Source: an uncultured Alphaproteobacteria bacterium (GTDB lineage Bacteria; Pseudomonadota; Alphaproteobacteria; RF32; CAG-239). From it: a stretch of 37,914 nt of DNA. Below are positions 15,563 to 23,377 of the stretch, in pieces (position 1 is the first letter of the stretch; each line of letters begins with the position of its first letter). The stretch is taken from NCBI GenBank assembly GCA_944390885.1, contig CALXRP010000020.1, positions 1 to 37,914 on the forward strand, read 5' to 3'. Position numbers and translations under genes: made by a program. The notes under the pieces are model-generated. The model was not told where the DNA came from. It ran no database searches and was given only the letters and a program-made list of their open reading frames with translations.

Positions 15563-17242
15563 ATGAATAAAAATCTTCTGATAGACATGTTTTATGCGGC
15601 GCCGGAATTTTGGTATGTTCTGGGCGGCGTTTTTCTGGCCATGTTGGTTATGCTCTGCGTCCTGAGCATCAGGGTTTTGAAAGCACGGCAGCGTAATTAT
15701 TTTTTGAACCGCGACCGCGAGCGCTACGCCGAAACGCTTTATGCCTCCAAGGACGGCTATTTTGCGTTTGTTTATCCGGATGAAAAAGTCAACGATCCGC
15801 GCCAAAATATTGTTGAGCACTGTTCCCGCCGACTGGCCGTTATTATGAATATGCCGCAGGGAACGGCAGCCTCTTTTGAAGATATTTTGAAAAACTTTTA
15901 TAAAGACGATGCCAAAAAGATTGTTAAATATGTTGAACTTCTCAGAGAGGACGGCGTGTCTTTTGAAGACGATTTTGAACTAAAAAGCCCGCCCAAACGC
16001 CTGAGGCTCTCCGGTTCAAAAATTAATGGCTTGGACGGCAATACTTATTGCGATATGGTCTGGTTTCGCGATATCAGCTTTGAGATTAACAGGATTGCCA
16101 AATTGGAACAGGATAAAAATACGGCTTTGCGTCAAGTTCGAAAATATGAAGACCTTATTAATAATATTCCTTATCCGGTCTGGCTCAGAAACGAGAATCT
16201 GGCTTTGGAGATTATTAATAAAAGATATATGGATTTTGTTGATGTTAATAATCAGGCGGAAGTTTTGGGTGAAGGCATTGAAATTAATAATGTTACCGGA
16301 GAAAGTATTTCAAAATCTTTGGCGCAAGAAGCCCATAGCTCCAACAGACCTCAAAGCCGGCTGGCTACGGTTATAAAAAACGGCGAGCGTCTGTGTATGG
16401 AGGCTTATGAAACGCCTTTTCATTTTGAGCAAGATCTTAATCAAATTTGTACGGCAGGCGCCCTTATCGATCGGACGGAACTCGACAGCCTGAAACGCGA
16501 TCTGAAAACGCATCAGGGAACACAGCTGGAAATTTTGGGTGCTTTGGATAAAGCCTTTGCCGTTTTTGATAACAAATTTATTTTGACTTCATATAATAAT
16601 GCTTTCGGAGCGCTTTGGAAACTTGAGGCCCAATGGCTTGAAAGCCAGCCGACTTATGCCGCTTTTCTTGACGTTCTGCATGACAAAAAGCTTTTGCCTG
16701 AAGTTACGGATCTGAGCGCTTTCAAAGATGCGGAGCAAAAAGCTTTTTCATCCATTATAGAACCGCAAACCGACTATCTTTTTCTGCCGGATGAAAGAAC
16801 GCTGCGCCGCGTACGCTCGCCCAATCCCCTCGGCGGACTGGTTTTTGCCTATGAAGACGTATCTGACAATTTGGCAACGACCCGAGCTTATAATCTTTTG
16901 AAACTGGTGCAAAAAGAAAGTCTGAACAACTTATTTGACGCGGTTGTGATTTTTTCTTCCGACGGGCGTTTAAATTTTTATAATGAAGCTTATATAAGGT
17001 TATGGAAAGTCGAGGAATCTTTTCTGAAGCACAAACCGGGGATTCCGGATCTGATCGAGTCGCAACGCCCGTTCTTTATGAAAGCTGAGGATTGGAAGCT
17101 GCTTAAGGAAGATATTTTGGAACATATCATCGACGTTACAACGCCAAAAATAGAATTAATCAGGGACGACGGGGAACATATTGCCGTATTATCCAAAACT
17201 CTTCCGGATGATTCTATTATGATTACATACCAAAAATTATAA
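15563..17242 (+). CDS. Membrane multi-PAS sensor protein without a kinase domain
   Basis: A 559-residue protein. A membrane helix lies at about residues 17-37 (YVLGGVFLAMLVMLCVLSIRV). At least three PAS-like modules follow (about 55-175, 195-300, 310-425), then a fourth (about 435-555) containing NLFDAVVIFSSDGRLNFYNEAYIRLW. The order and the segment NLATTRAYNLLKLVQKESLNNL match the sensor half of DivL/PleC-like alphaproteobacterial histidine kinases. Those continue after a 'LPDG-x-x-x-x-TY-x-DVTD' end into HisKA and HATPase domains. Here the protein stops at LPDDSIMITYQKL, exactly at that boundary, and no kinase sequence follows. The start was chosen for GGGA upstream. It may sense and bind partners only. 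Confidence 0.75.
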   Translation: MNKNLLIDMFYAAPEFWYVLGGVFLAMLVMLCVLSIRVLKARQRNYFLNRDRERYAETLYASKDGYFAFVYPDEKVNDPRQNIVEHCSRRLAVIMNMPQGTAASFEDILKNFYKDDAKKIVKYVELLREDGVSFEDDFELKSPPKRLRLSGSKINGLDGNTYCDMVWFRDISFEINRIAKLEQDKNTALRQVRKYEDLINNIPYPVWLRNENLALEIINKRYMDFVDVNNQAEVLGEGIEINNVTGESISKSLAQEAHSSNRPQSRLATVIKNGERLCMEAYETPFHFEQDLNQICTAGALIDRTELDSLKRDLKTHQGTQLEILGALDKAFAVFDNKFILTSYNNAFGALWKLEAQWLESQPTYAAFLDVLHDKKLLPEVTDLSAFKDAEQKAFSSIIEPQTDYLFLPDERTLRRVRSPNPLGGLVFAYEDVSDNLATTRAYNLLKLVQKESLNNLFDAVVIFSSDGRLNFYNEAYIRLWKVEESFLKHKPGIPDLIESQRPFFMKAEDWKLLKEDILEHIIDVTTPKIELIRDDGEHIAVLSKTLPDDSIMITYQKL

Positions 17243-17367
17243 TTTTCTTGAAAAATTTGCCTAAGGTGTACAGAATAAGTTGACAGAAAAGGCGTTTTGT
17301 GTCAAATTTATAACCGTAGCGGAAAACAGTTTGTTAAAGCTACAAAATTTTAAGGGGAAAAAACATA

Positions 17368-18210
17368 ATGAATGACAAATCATCTAATTCCAATTTGGAA
17401 TGGAAAAAAACGGGATTTGATTTCAATGAAAGACTAACTCTTAAAACCAATGTCGCCAAAGCCATTGCCGAAAGCCGAAAAGACAAAAATTCCGGCTTAC
17501 GGCGTTTTACTCCCGGCAATATTTCCCTGCCGAACGGCCTTATCAAAATCAGAAAAAGAATCAAAGACGTGTACGATGAAGAAGACGAAGACGAGGATAC
17601 TTATAGTTACGTCAATATTCAGATGTTTCATGCTTTTGATGCCGGTAAGGAAGAAAGTTCGCTGATGGGGGCTCTTGCCGATGAGGAAAAACAGTTTATT
17701 CGCCGGCAGGAAACTCGGCAGATGATGGACCTTAATCAGGAAACAGGAAAAATCAATGCCTTGTTGCAAGCGGACAAACTGATGAAAGAAAACGGCATGA
17801 AAGGTCTTGATAAAAGAGTTATGTCGCAAAATTTTCAGGAACTTACCGTTAATACCGATTTTACCAGTAAAGCAATCAATGAAGATTTGAGAAAAAAACT
17901 CAAACTTAAGGGGCATATGCTCAAAGATGAAAAAGCCCTCAAACTCTTGAACGGCGCCAAACAGGTCAAGATGTTTGCCGGTGAAAAATCGTTGGAAGGC
18001 ATGAAAGTTGACGATGTGGCCAGCATCGGCGAAAAAAAACGCTCGTCACAAGAAACTGCCCGGCTTATTCTGAAAAAAACCGGTCGTATTGACGTTAAAG
18101 GAAAAACCATAAAGAATCCGCAGAAAGTGATCGGCAAAGATAAAAAGAAAGAGGCCGAAATTGCCCGGCAGATGAAACAAAACGTCCGCTGGTCAGACAT
18201 TCAAAAATAA
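17368..18210 (+). CDS. Unknown charged cytoplasmic protein
   Basis: A 280-residue protein I do not recognise. It has no signal peptide or membrane segment and is rich in Lys, Glu, Asp and Gln. An acidic patch DEEDEDEDTYSYV lies at about residues 71-83; the rest is predicted mostly helical, and the last 60 residues are strongly basic (KGKTIKNPQKVIGKDKKKEAE). AGGGG lies about 10 nt before the ATG. A possible promoter (TTGAAA, 17 bp, CAGAAT) lies at 17248-17276. The preceding PAS gene is 125 bp upstream on the same strand. Confidence 0.7.
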   Translation: MNDKSSNSNLEWKKTGFDFNERLTLKTNVAKAIAESRKDKNSGLRRFTPGNISLPNGLIKIRKRIKDVYDEEDEDEDTYSYVNIQMFHAFDAGKEESSLMGALADEEKQFIRRQETRQMMDLNQETGKINALLQADKLMKENGMKGLDKRVMSQNFQELTVNTDFTSKAINEDLRKKLKLKGHMLKDEKALKLLNGAKQVKMFAGEKSLEGMKVDDVASIGEKKRSSQETARLILKKTGRIDVKGKTIKNPQKVIGKDKKKEAEIARQMKQNVRWSDIQK

Positions 18211-18222
18211 TTTTGAAAAAAT

Positions 18223-18242
18223 CAGGAAAAACGTTTTTCCTG
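18223..18242. repeat. 20-bp perfect palindrome between convergent genes
   Basis: CAGGAAAAACGTTTTTCCTG is its own reverse complement. It lies between the convergent stops at 18210 and 18312 and is followed by a smaller palindrome GGGAATTCTCCC-like segment at about 18250. No T run follows, so it is a weak terminator candidate at best. Confidence 0.5.
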
Positions 18243-18311
18243 GTATAAGGGAATTCTCCCTCAAAAAATTCCGCATTATCCGCGCGGGACAGATTTTTAA
18301 CCCCCAAAATT

Positions 18312-18875
18312 TTAAGACAGTCTTTTTACAAAATGCTTATAAGCCGCCGAGAGCTGCTTGAAGTTTTCTTCGGCATCCTTGTCTTCGCGGTTCAAATCAG
18401 GGTGGTATTTTTTAACCAGCTTTTTGTATTGTTTTTTTAAGGCGGGAAGGCTCAATTCCGTTGCCTTCATCTCAAGGATTTTCAGATATTTCCGTTCTTC
18501 TTCGCTCAGATAGATATCTTCCTCATCATAGCCGGCAAAAGACTTTTCTCCAAACAGACCGTCAGGAAACTCGACAAAGTCGTATCCGAAATTGTATTTA
18601 ACACGGGAGCCGAAATTCTTAAAGCTGAACCGGCGACGGCGCTCTGCTTCTTCTTTCGGGGAATCGTCATCGGTTTCTCCGTCATAATAATTCCATTTGG
18701 CATTATATTCCTGAACATGCTCCAAACAAAACCAGTAATATTCTTTCAGACTGCGATCTTTGGGAGCGCGGTACTCACCGCATTTGTCACATCCCGGATG
18801 ATCACAGCGATGCTTTACGCCTTCTTCATTCTGCGGCGCGAAATATTTACGGGTTCTTTTGGTCTTTTTTATCAT
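18312..18875 (-). CDS. J-domain (DnaJ-like) protein with N-terminal Cys motif
   Basis: A 187-residue protein with a C-terminal J-domain (about 125-187): LSLPALKKQYKKLVKKYHPDLN, in two stretches, contains the HPD tripeptide needed to stimulate Hsp70 ATPase. The N-terminal half has HRCDHPGCDKCGEYRAPKDR and WFCLEHVQEYNAKWNYY, split here, the Cys/His-containing block typical of an alphaproteobacterial DnaJ-family subgroup. It is probably a cytoplasmic co-chaperone with a specific client. ATG 18875 is preferred as it starts the conserved MIKKTKRTRK; upstream in-frame starts to 18929 lack a better RBS. Confidence 0.85.
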   Translation of the reverse strand: MIKKTKRTRKYFAPQNEEGVKHRCDHPGCDKCGEYRAPKDRSLKEYYWFCLEHVQEYNAKWNYYDGETDDDSPKEEAERRRRFSFKNFGSRVKYNFGYDFVEFPDGLFGEKSFAGYDEEDIYLSEEERKYLKILEMKATELSLPALKKQYKKLVKKYHPDLNREDKDAEENFKQLSAAYKHFVKRLS

Positions 18876-18947
18876 GGCTTTCAAATTTTTGCGGTTACAT
18901 AAACGATGTTTATAAACCATCAACGCCAAGATAACAATAAAATTTTA

Positions 18948-20060
18948 TCAAAAATAATTCAGCAGCACATAAAAAAGAACTGCCAAGGGTCCCCAGTAGA
19001 CTATTGAGGATTTGCGAAACCTTGCGCCTTTTTTCAGGTCTTTTGACTGAAGCAGATAAGAAAGTTCTTCCGGAGAGCGCAACTCCACCGGCTGATACTG
19101 ACCTAAATCGAATCCGCCGTTTTTAAGCTGGGACAAAAGATTATCATTATCCGAACGGACATGCGGCGAAAAATCCGTCAAATTCAAATATTCATCCCAT
19201 GCGGCAAAAATATTAATATCCGGGCAAAACTCCTGTAAAACCATTACGGCGCGGCGCAGTTTATATTCTTCCGGCCGGGAAGGTTTTTGCTGGCTTTGCA
19301 CAAAACGAATCAGATAATTTTTCAATTCCGGCGTTACGGGATAAGCGGCATCAAAATCAATAAAAGAAACCTGGGAACGATCCCCAACGCATAAGTTTCG
19401 CCAATAAGACACAAAAAGCGATTTTTCAAAAAACATATATGCAAACAGGCGTGAAAGGTTCTCCTGCTCCTTCGGCTTCAGAAGCCTTTTGGATCGTACC
19501 GGCGCTTCAAAGATGAGGCAAAGTTTTTCTTTTGTCGTGCCGAGCCAGTCGACTTCATAAGGGCAAAAGCCGGCGAATCCGGCAGCTGCCTCGCAGACAA
19601 GCTCCATTTCGGAGGCCAGAAATCTCATATCGTAAATCGTATCCAGCCGATGTTCAAAAACTTTATATTGTTCTTTCAGTTCAGGATAATCACGGCGGAT
19701 AATTTCACGAAACAGTGTGCGATAAAAGGCTTTATCTTTGGAATCGGATGCTTTTTTATACAATTTGTCTCCGGTAAGCAGTTTTTCATCTTCGGGAAAG
19801 ACATAAACCGGTGCGGCAAAAATATCCTGCCGGGAAGAAACTTCTTCATAAACAGCAAAAAACAAAGGATTTTGAGCAGCCAACAGAAAATTGCGCAAGC
19901 GTTCGGTTTCGTCTCCCGGTTGTTTGCGGCGGAAAATTTTTATCCACGGAAAAGCATATTTGAAAGCTTCTAAACCGGAAATGACAAACAAACAGTCAAA
20001 CCGTGCCAAAAGGATTGCTAACCGCTGTTTTTTTATGAATTGTAAAAATTTATTTATCAT
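18948..20060 (-). CDS. Highly divergent UbiB/ABC1-like protein, kinase motifs lost
   Basis: A 370-residue protein. Segments match UbiB in order by eye: LARFDCLF (18-25) against the aRhdalf start; FFAVYEEVSSRQDI (67-80) against KLGQALSTRPDL; MRFLASEMELVCEAAAGF (145-162) then PYEVDW (167-172) against the vP-x-VdW block; FIDFDAAYPVTPEL (233-246) against the liDfG-x-x-g-x-l block. A C-terminal membrane helix (354-370) also fits. The ATP-grasp residues of the family (HADPHPGN and the A/G-rich nucleotide loop) are absent. In many alphaproteobacteria ubiE-ubiB lies next to mutM, as here, which supports the call; ubiE is missing. ATG 20060 was chosen because further upstream the frame runs through mutM antisense. 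Confidence 0.55.
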   Translation of the reverse strand: MINKFLQFIKKQRLAILLARFDCLFVISGLEAFKYAFPWIKIFRRKQPGDETERLRNFLLAAQNPLFFAVYEEVSSRQDIFAAPVYVFPEDEKLLTGDKLYKKASDSKDKAFYRTLFREIIRRDYPELKEQYKVFEHRLDTIYDMRFLASEMELVCEAAAGFAGFCPYEVDWLGTTKEKLCLIFEAPVRSKRLLKPKEQENLSRLFAYMFFEKSLFVSYWRNLCVGDRSQVSFIDFDAAYPVTPELKNYLIRFVQSQQKPSRPEEYKLRRAVMVLQEFCPDINIFAAWDEYLNLTDFSPHVRSDNDNLLSQLKNGGFDLGQYQPVELRSPEELSYLLQSKDLKKGARFRKSSIVYWGPLAVLFYVLLNYF

Positions 20061-20099
20061 TTTATAATACTCGCAGATTTGAATTAAAAAGAGGTTAAA

Positions 20100-20939
20100 A
20101 TGCCCGAGTTGCCGGAAGTTGAAACAATGATGCAGGCTCTTGCCAAAGGTATCGGCAAGACTCATATAATCAATGTTTCCGTGCGCAACAACCGGCTCCG
20201 GCAAAAAATTCCGGACGATTTTGCGCAAAAGATTTGCGGTGCTGCAATTATCGGATACCGTCGGGCAGCAAAATATATTGTTATCGACCTTGATAACGGT
20301 TTGAGTCTGATTTGGCATATGGGCATGAGCGGAAAAATCAAAATCTCCGACAAGCGGCCGGAAATCCCGGACAAGCATGACCATGTAATCATTGAAACGG
20401 CGGCCGGCTGCGTCGTTTATAATGATGCTCGGCGTTTTGGGTTGCTGACATATTGCAAAACGGAAGAGCTTCGGAAGAATCCGTTATTTAAGCATGTCGG
20501 GATTGATCCTTTTGACAAAGGACTGGATGAAAAATATCTTTTTCCGATCCTGCAAAAGAAAAAAAGCCCGATTAAAATTGTTTTGCTTGATCAGAGCGTT
20601 ATTTGCGGAATCGGCAATATTTATGCTTCGGAGATTTTATTTTTATCAAGAATCTCCCCTCTTCGTCCGGCTGACAAAATCACCCGCCCCGAAACCGGAA
20701 TTCTGATTAAAAATACCAGAGCCGTTTTGGAAAAAGCAATTGCCGCGGGCGGATCGACCATTCATGATTATAAACGGCCGGACGGAAGCCTGGGCTATTT
20801 TCAAAACATGCATTGTGTTTACGGCAAAGCCGGCCAGCCCTGTCCGGGATGTACCTGCGATATTGCCAAAACCGGAGGAATCCGGAAAATTATTCAAACG
20901 GGAAGATCAACCTTTTATTGTGAAAGCCAACAAAAATGA
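20100..20939 (+). CDS. mutM: Formamidopyrimidine-DNA glycosylase (MutM/Fpg), altered zinc finger
   Basis: A 279-residue bifunctional glycosylase/AP lyase that removes 8-oxoguanine and Fapy lesions. The N-terminal MPELPEVET supplies the catalytic Pro and Glu; HMGMSGKI carries the conserved Lys; YNDARRFGLL and GIGNIYASEILF are standard. The C-terminal zinc finger is C-P-G-C...FYC-E-S-Q: the normal fourth Cys (FYC-x-x-C) is Gln. An additional Cys (CPGCTC) lies nearby and could substitute. The codons TGT GAA AGC CAA are clear in the DNA, without a frameshift. It is divergent from the UbiB-like gene and begins the operon running into echA. Confidence 0.95.
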   Translation: MPELPEVETMMQALAKGIGKTHIINVSVRNNRLRQKIPDDFAQKICGAAIIGYRRAAKYIVIDLDNGLSLIWHMGMSGKIKISDKRPEIPDKHDHVIIETAAGCVVYNDARRFGLLTYCKTEELRKNPLFKHVGIDPFDKGLDEKYLFPILQKKKSPIKIVLLDQSVICGIGNIYASEILFLSRISPLRPADKITRPETGILIKNTRAVLEKAIAAGGSTIHDYKRPDGSLGYFQNMHCVYGKAGQPCPGCTCDIAKTGGIRKIIQTGRSTFYCESQQK

Positions 20940-21310
20940 TGAGATTGCATAAATTGATTTTTCTTTTTGCGGCGGGAATTTTCCTTTTCTGCCATTCTGC
21001 CGGTGCCGTCACGTTTATTGACGGGTTGGAAGACGTTCCGGTCATGGAAGGACTAACGCAGGAAAAAAATGATGCCATATCTTTCGGTAATGAGGAAAGC
21101 CGTTTGGTTGAGGCCGTTTTGACTTCGGATAAAATCCGCTTTGGCAAAGTCAAAACATTCTATCAGGAGACACTGCCCCAGCTTGGTTGGAAACAGACTG
21201 AAGACTCGACTGATAAAATAATTTTTTACCGGGAAGGAGAAGTTTTGGAAATTATCAGAGAATCTGCTTTTCCGCTGCGCGTTTATATTACGGTTAAAAG
21301 CAAAAGTTAG
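20936..21310 (+). CDS. Small exported protein of the mutM operon
   Basis: A 124-residue protein with a signal peptide (LIFLFAAGIFLFCHSAGA, cleavage about residue 24). The mature part has FGNEESRLVEA and FYQETLPQLGWKQTEDS, a short alpha/beta domain resembling small periplasmic proteins of alphaproteobacteria found beside enoyl-CoA hydratase genes; no assigned function is known to me. The start overlaps the mutM stop (ATGATG; ATG 20936 or 20939), which indicates coupling. echA follows after 9 bp. Confidence 0.8.
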   Translation: MMRLHKLIFLFAAGIFLFCHSAGAVTFIDGLEDVPVMEGLTQEKNDAISFGNEESRLVEAVLTSDKIRFGKVKTFYQETLPQLGWKQTEDSTDKIIFYREGEVLEIIRESAFPLRVYITVKSKS

Positions 21311-21319
21311 GTTGAAAAA

Positions 21320-22090
21320 ATGGAATATATTATTGCTCAAGAACAAAATAATGTCGGCATTATTACGCTTAACCGCGTCGAATCCCTTAATGCCGTTTGT
21401 CTGGATATGTTAAAGGAAATTGCCACACAGGCAGAATCTTATGATCTTTCCGAAGAAATCGGCGCAATTATCTTGCGAGGCAGCGAAAAAGCTTTTGCCG
21501 CCGGAATCGACCTGAATGAAATCAGCGCCCGAAAAAACGAATCTTTACGTTTTTTGGAAGATTACAGGCAAACATTCAAACGAATCCGCACCATCAGAAA
21601 ACCATTGATTGCCGCCGTGGCCGGATATGCTTTGGGAATCGGTTGCGAGCTGGCCATGTCCTGCGATATATTGCTTGCCGCAGATAATGCCCGTTTCGGA
21701 CAACCGGAAATCACCCTCGGCAGCATTGCCGGATTTGGCGGGACGCAAATGTTGACGCATGCCGTCGGCAAGGCCAAAGCCATGGAAATGATCTTAACCG
21801 GGCGGGCAATGAATGCGGAAGAAGCCGAACGGGCCGGACTCGTCAGCAGAATCGTTCCGTTGGCCAATTTGTATGAAGATGCTCAGACCACAGCCGAAAA
21901 AATTGCCTCGATGCCTGCAGAAGCTGTTTTGTTGGCAAAAGACTCCGTTAAGCATGCTCTGAATACCGGAATCGATGACGGAATCGATTATGAGGAAAAA
22001 AACGGACAGATCTGCTTAACTTCACAAGATTTTGCCGAATCTTTACAGGCTTTTATTGAAAAACGGCCGCCAAACTTTCGGAATCGCTAA
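21320..22090 (+). CDS. echA: Enoyl-CoA hydratase/crotonase
   Basis: A 256-residue crotonase-fold enzyme that hydrates 2-trans-enoyl-CoA to 3-hydroxyacyl-CoA. The oxyanion-hole segment AFAAGIDL, AVAGYALGIGCELAMSCD (first catalytic Glu in GCELA) and FGQPEITLG (second Glu) are intact. AGFGGTQMLTHAVGKAKAMEMILTGR, in two stretches, is a strong family signature. The normal GGGCE is GIGCE here, a mild change. It is in the mutM-echA-rpsT order usual in alphaproteobacteria. Confidence 0.95.
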   Translation: MEYIIAQEQNNVGIITLNRVESLNAVCLDMLKEIATQAESYDLSEEIGAIILRGSEKAFAAGIDLNEISARKNESLRFLEDYRQTFKRIRTIRKPLIAAVAGYALGIGCELAMSCDILLAADNARFGQPEITLGSIAGFGGTQMLTHAVGKAKAMEMILTGRAMNAEEAERAGLVSRIVPLANLYEDAQTTAEKIASMPAEAVLLAKDSVKHALNTGIDDGIDYEEKNGQICLTSQDFAESLQAFIEKRPPNFRNR

Positions 22091-22108
22091 TTTTTTGCAA
22101 AATTATTA

Positions 22109-22138
22109 TTGACTTATGCGGTGCTTAGAGTTTATAAG
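22109..22138 (+). promoter_or_regulatory. Putative rpsT promoter
   Basis: TTGACT (22109-22114) and TATAAG (22133-22138) with an 18-bp spacer, 47 bp ahead of rpsT. Confidence 0.55.
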
Positions 22139-22184
22139 TGTTACAAAATTTGTTGTTAACTTTATTTGAAACAGGATAAAAAAT

Positions 22185-22445
22185 ATGGCCAATCATAAAT
22201 CGGCAAAAACCAGAATTAACAGAAATAATAAAAGAAACATTATCAACGGCGCCCGCAGAAGCCGCGTTCGTACTTTTGTTAAAAAAGTAGAAGCTGCTAT
22301 TGCAGAAAATAATAAAGAAGTTGCCGTTGCTCACTTCAAAGTTGCAGAATCCGAACTGATGAAGGCTGTTCGTAAAAACGTTTTGAAAATGAACACAGCT
22401 GCTCGTACGGTTTCTCGCCTTTCTAAGAAAATTAAAGCTCTTTAA
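22185..22445 (+). CDS. rpsT: 30S ribosomal protein S20
   Basis: An 86-residue basic protein starting MANHKSAKTRINRNNKRN, with SRVRTFVKKVEAAI and a C-terminal TAARTVSRLSKKIKAL, all typical of S20. It binds 16S rRNA early in 30S assembly. It has its own promoter and terminator and lies upstream of dnaA, as in many alphaproteobacteria. Confidence 0.98.
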   Translation: MANHKSAKTRINRNNKRNIINGARRSRVRTFVKKVEAAIAENNKEVAVAHFKVAESELMKAVRKNVLKMNTAARTVSRLSKKIKAL

Positions 22446-22470
22446 TCAGCTTATTTTCCGAAGGATATTT

Positions 22471-22527
22471 AACAGACCTGTTTTGCCTTAAGTTTGCCGC
22501 TTGAGGTTTTTCGGGTCTGTTTTTTTA
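22471..22527 (+). terminator. rpsT terminator
   Basis: Nested stems: AACAGACC with GGTCTGTT outside, CCTTAAG with CTTGAGG inside, followed by seven T. It lies 26 bp after the rpsT stop. Confidence 0.8.
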
Positions 22528-22541
22528 TGCGTAAAGCTAAG

Positions 22542-22565
22542 GAATCTGCGCGACTCTAAAGAATC
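22542..22565. promoter_or_regulatory. Cluster of three GANTC sites upstream of dnaA
   Basis: GAATC at 22542, GACTC at 22552 and GAATC at 22561 are spaced 10 and 9 bp. GANTC is the target of CcrM-type methyltransferases, which mark the cell cycle in many alphaproteobacteria. Whether this organism has CcrM cannot be seen here. Confidence 0.35.
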
Positions 22566-22850
22566 TGCCTGTCAAGAAAATTAATTGCAATGTTCTTATT
22601 TTGTTTTGTTGTAATTATTTTTTTTCGTGTTAGGCTTCGATTAAATTTTGAAACAATGATGTTTGGAAATTTGAGAATCAAAATCAAAGACAAAATAAGT
22701 TGTTTTGAAATGACTGATTTCAAAATGACATTTCCTTTCTGGCCTATTATCGGAAGAATGGGAAAAGCTTTTTGAAAACGGAAATCACAGCAGCGATTTT
22801 GAGAGGAAATTCGACCGTATTGAACGGCAAAAGAACTCCCTAAAGCTGCC

Positions 22851-23128
22851 AAGAGGGACGAGTTCCTGAGCAAGTTTTTGAGGAAGAATCCGGCTGATGA
22901 ATGACGGAGAAAGTTCGAAAAAAGGGTTGCAAAAAGGGATGTGTTCCAGAGCAGAACTTTTGAAACAGGATCCGACTGATGAATGACGGAGAAGGTTTGA
23001 AAGAGTTGCAAAAAAGGGATGTGTTCCAGAGCAGAGCTTTTGAAACAGGATCCGACTGATGAATAGCGGAGAAGGTTTGAAAAAAGGATTGCAAAAAGGG
23101 ATGTGTTCCAGAGCAGAACTTTTGAAAT
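22851..23128. repeat. Degenerate 80-bp tandem repeats upstream of dnaA
   Basis: Three good copies and one degenerate copy. The block GGGATGTGTTCCAGAGCAG starts at 22936, 23016 and 23098, so the periods are 80 and 82 bp. Between them CAGGATCCGACTGATGAAT recurs, and a degenerate unit precedes at 22851-22917. No spacer diversity of CRISPR type. No clear TTATCCACA DnaA box was found. The whole gap 22446-23377 is otherwise AT-rich, without a credible gene; a replication-origin role is possible but unsupported by canonical boxes. Confidence 0.8.
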
Positions 23129-23377
23129 TTTGAATGGAAAAAGTTTTGCTTGGAAAGGCGAGGCTCTCAGACCGGGGCAGTAAAAAAGAAATACTGCCGA
23201 AAGCAATGAAGATTGTTTGAACCGGTTTGAGTATCAGAGATAAAATTTTGAAATGGGGATTTGAAATTTTATAAGAACTTTCTAAAAGTTTTCTGAGCGC
23301 CTTACAAACGGGGCCTGTTTTGAAAAATTACAGGTTCAAAAAAAATTATTTGATATTTTTTATAATGGGGAGAGACG

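Noticed and set aside
20061..20384. 107-codon N-terminal extension of the UbiB-like gene
   Set aside because: It lies wholly antisense to mutM; conserved UbiB-like sequence begins only after ATG 20060.
22851..23128. CRISPR array
   Set aside because: Repeats are nearly contiguous 80-bp units with no unique spacers, and no cas genes are nearby.
22556..23206. 216-residue minus-strand frame upstream of dnaA
   Set aside because: It simply reads through the 80-bp tandem repeats, giving periodic Phe/Leu-rich peptide repeats with no start signal.
22446..23377. Canonical oriC with DnaA boxes
   Set aside because: No TTATCCACA-like cluster was found by eye, so the origin is not called even though dnaA is adjacent.
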